Shown here: positions 63,722 to 64,000 of the stretch, piece by piece | How the letters are laid out: the number at the start of each line of letters is the position of its first letter | Numbering within the stretch: the first letter of the stretch is position 1 | Source: Rhizobium sp. Root274 | GTDB lineage: Bacteria; Pseudomonadota; Alphaproteobacteria; Rhizobiales; Rhizobiaceae | DNA length: 64,000 nt | Assembly: GCF_001429245.1 (NCBI RefSeq) | Contig: NZ_LMJE01000001.1 | Coordinates: 1,483,564-1,547,563, forward strand | Direction of reading: 5' to 3' | Position numbers and translations under genes: made by a program | Notes under the pieces: model-generated | Seen by the model: the letters and a program-made list of their open reading frames with translations, nothing else | Told to the model about the DNA's origin: nothing | Database searches by the model: none

Positions 63722-64000
63722 ATGCTCACCCGGCATATTTCGAAGCACAGACATGTTCAGATCCTGGCGACGGCCGGCCTGGTGCTGGCGGTGCTGGCGA
63801 CCTCGGGATGTTCAACGACGCGCGACAAGATGACGACGGGTTCCATCCCGAAGATGAACAAGGCCGTCGACAGCATGAGTGAGCCGGAACTGGCGCGCGC
63901 AGCCGAGAGCATGGGCCAGGCCTATGACCGCAATCCGAAGGACCGCAATGTCGGGCTTTCCTATGCCAATGTGCTGATGATGTCGGGGCGCAATGCGCAG
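63722..64000 (+). CDS. TPR-type lipoprotein, TadD-like (C-terminus outside window)
   Basis: 93 residues are visible. The N-terminus has a signal peptide and a lipobox (VLATSGC, Cys at about 30), then a helical region with MSEPELARAAESMGQAYDRN and PKDRNVGLSYANVLMMSGR that matches the first tetratricopeptide-like repeats of TadD-like proteins. Full TadD proteins assist Flp pilus assembly; here neither other tad genes nor the rest of the protein are in view, so the name is tentative. Confidence 0.7.
   Translation, partial: MLTRHISKHRHVQILATAGLVLAVLATSGCSTTRDKMTTGSIPKMNKAVDSMSEPELARAAESMGQAYDRNPKDRNVGLSYANVLMMSGRNAQ

Overview
The window is a chromosomal stretch of an alphaproteobacterium of the order Rhizobiales, most likely Rhizobiaceae (Rhizobium/Agrobacterium-like). 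This rests on high GC, an MbfA-type iron exporter behind an Irr-like operator, a BA14K protein, a bacterial transglutaminase-like cysteine peptidase (BTLCP), a FecR/CHASE2 pair, and an infC / rpmI-rplT / pheS-pheT block. The genus cannot be fixed from this sequence alone.

Layout. 0-2.7 kb: a GT-C-like membrane protein (cut by the left edge) divergent from a GtrB-like glycosyltransferase and GtrA, a possible three-part lipid-linked sugar transfer set. 2.7-14.4 kb: small-molecule enzymes with their regulators (Gfo/Idh/MocA oxidoreductase, isochorismatase-like hydrolase + GlxA-type regulator, two aldo/keto reductases, GNAT, LysR), a double-PAS diguanylate cyclase, AraC/EamA, and rsgA. 14.4-26.7 kb: the translation block on the minus strand (infC, rpmI, rplT, a kinase-like gene, pheS, pheT). 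It is interrupted twice: by a two-component system with two low-complexity exported proteins, and, between pheS and pheT, by a chain of closely packed genes (BrnT/BrnA, two DUF2442 genes, a frameshifted DUF4160 gene, a 232-aa protein with a HEPN-like motif). 26.7-44.7 kb: hydrolase, BTLCP, MFS, mbfA/truncated haemoglobin, TRAP binding protein, FecR + CHASE2/EAL, acetylpolyamine amidohydrolase, TetR/MFS, XRE-cupin, MOSC and FAD proteins. 44.7-49.7 kb: GNAT, a ParD/ParE-like pair, an ECF42-type sigma factor with a DGPF/YCII protein, lepA.

49.8-53.7 kb is the most accessory-looking part. An orphan CcdA antitoxin plus a YegP-like protein, then an AT-rich gene for a two-helix membrane protein with a PD-(D/E)XK-like motif, then a complete CcdA/CcdB pair plus a second YegP-like protein, then about 1.35 kb dense in stem-loops. 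53.7-64 kb: vanadium haloperoxidase with an ASPIC/UnbV partner, LysE, class I amidotransferase, DoxX, a SelW-like protein, BA14K, tRNA-Leu(CAG), NlpC/P60, MarR, an M17 aminopeptidase, and the start of a TPR-type lipoprotein.

The strongest candidates for something undescribed are the CcdA/YegP - membrane nuclease-like - CcdAB/YegP island, the toxin-rich insertion that keeps pheS and pheT in one transcription unit, and the two-component operon with acidic/Gly-Ser-rich exported proteins.
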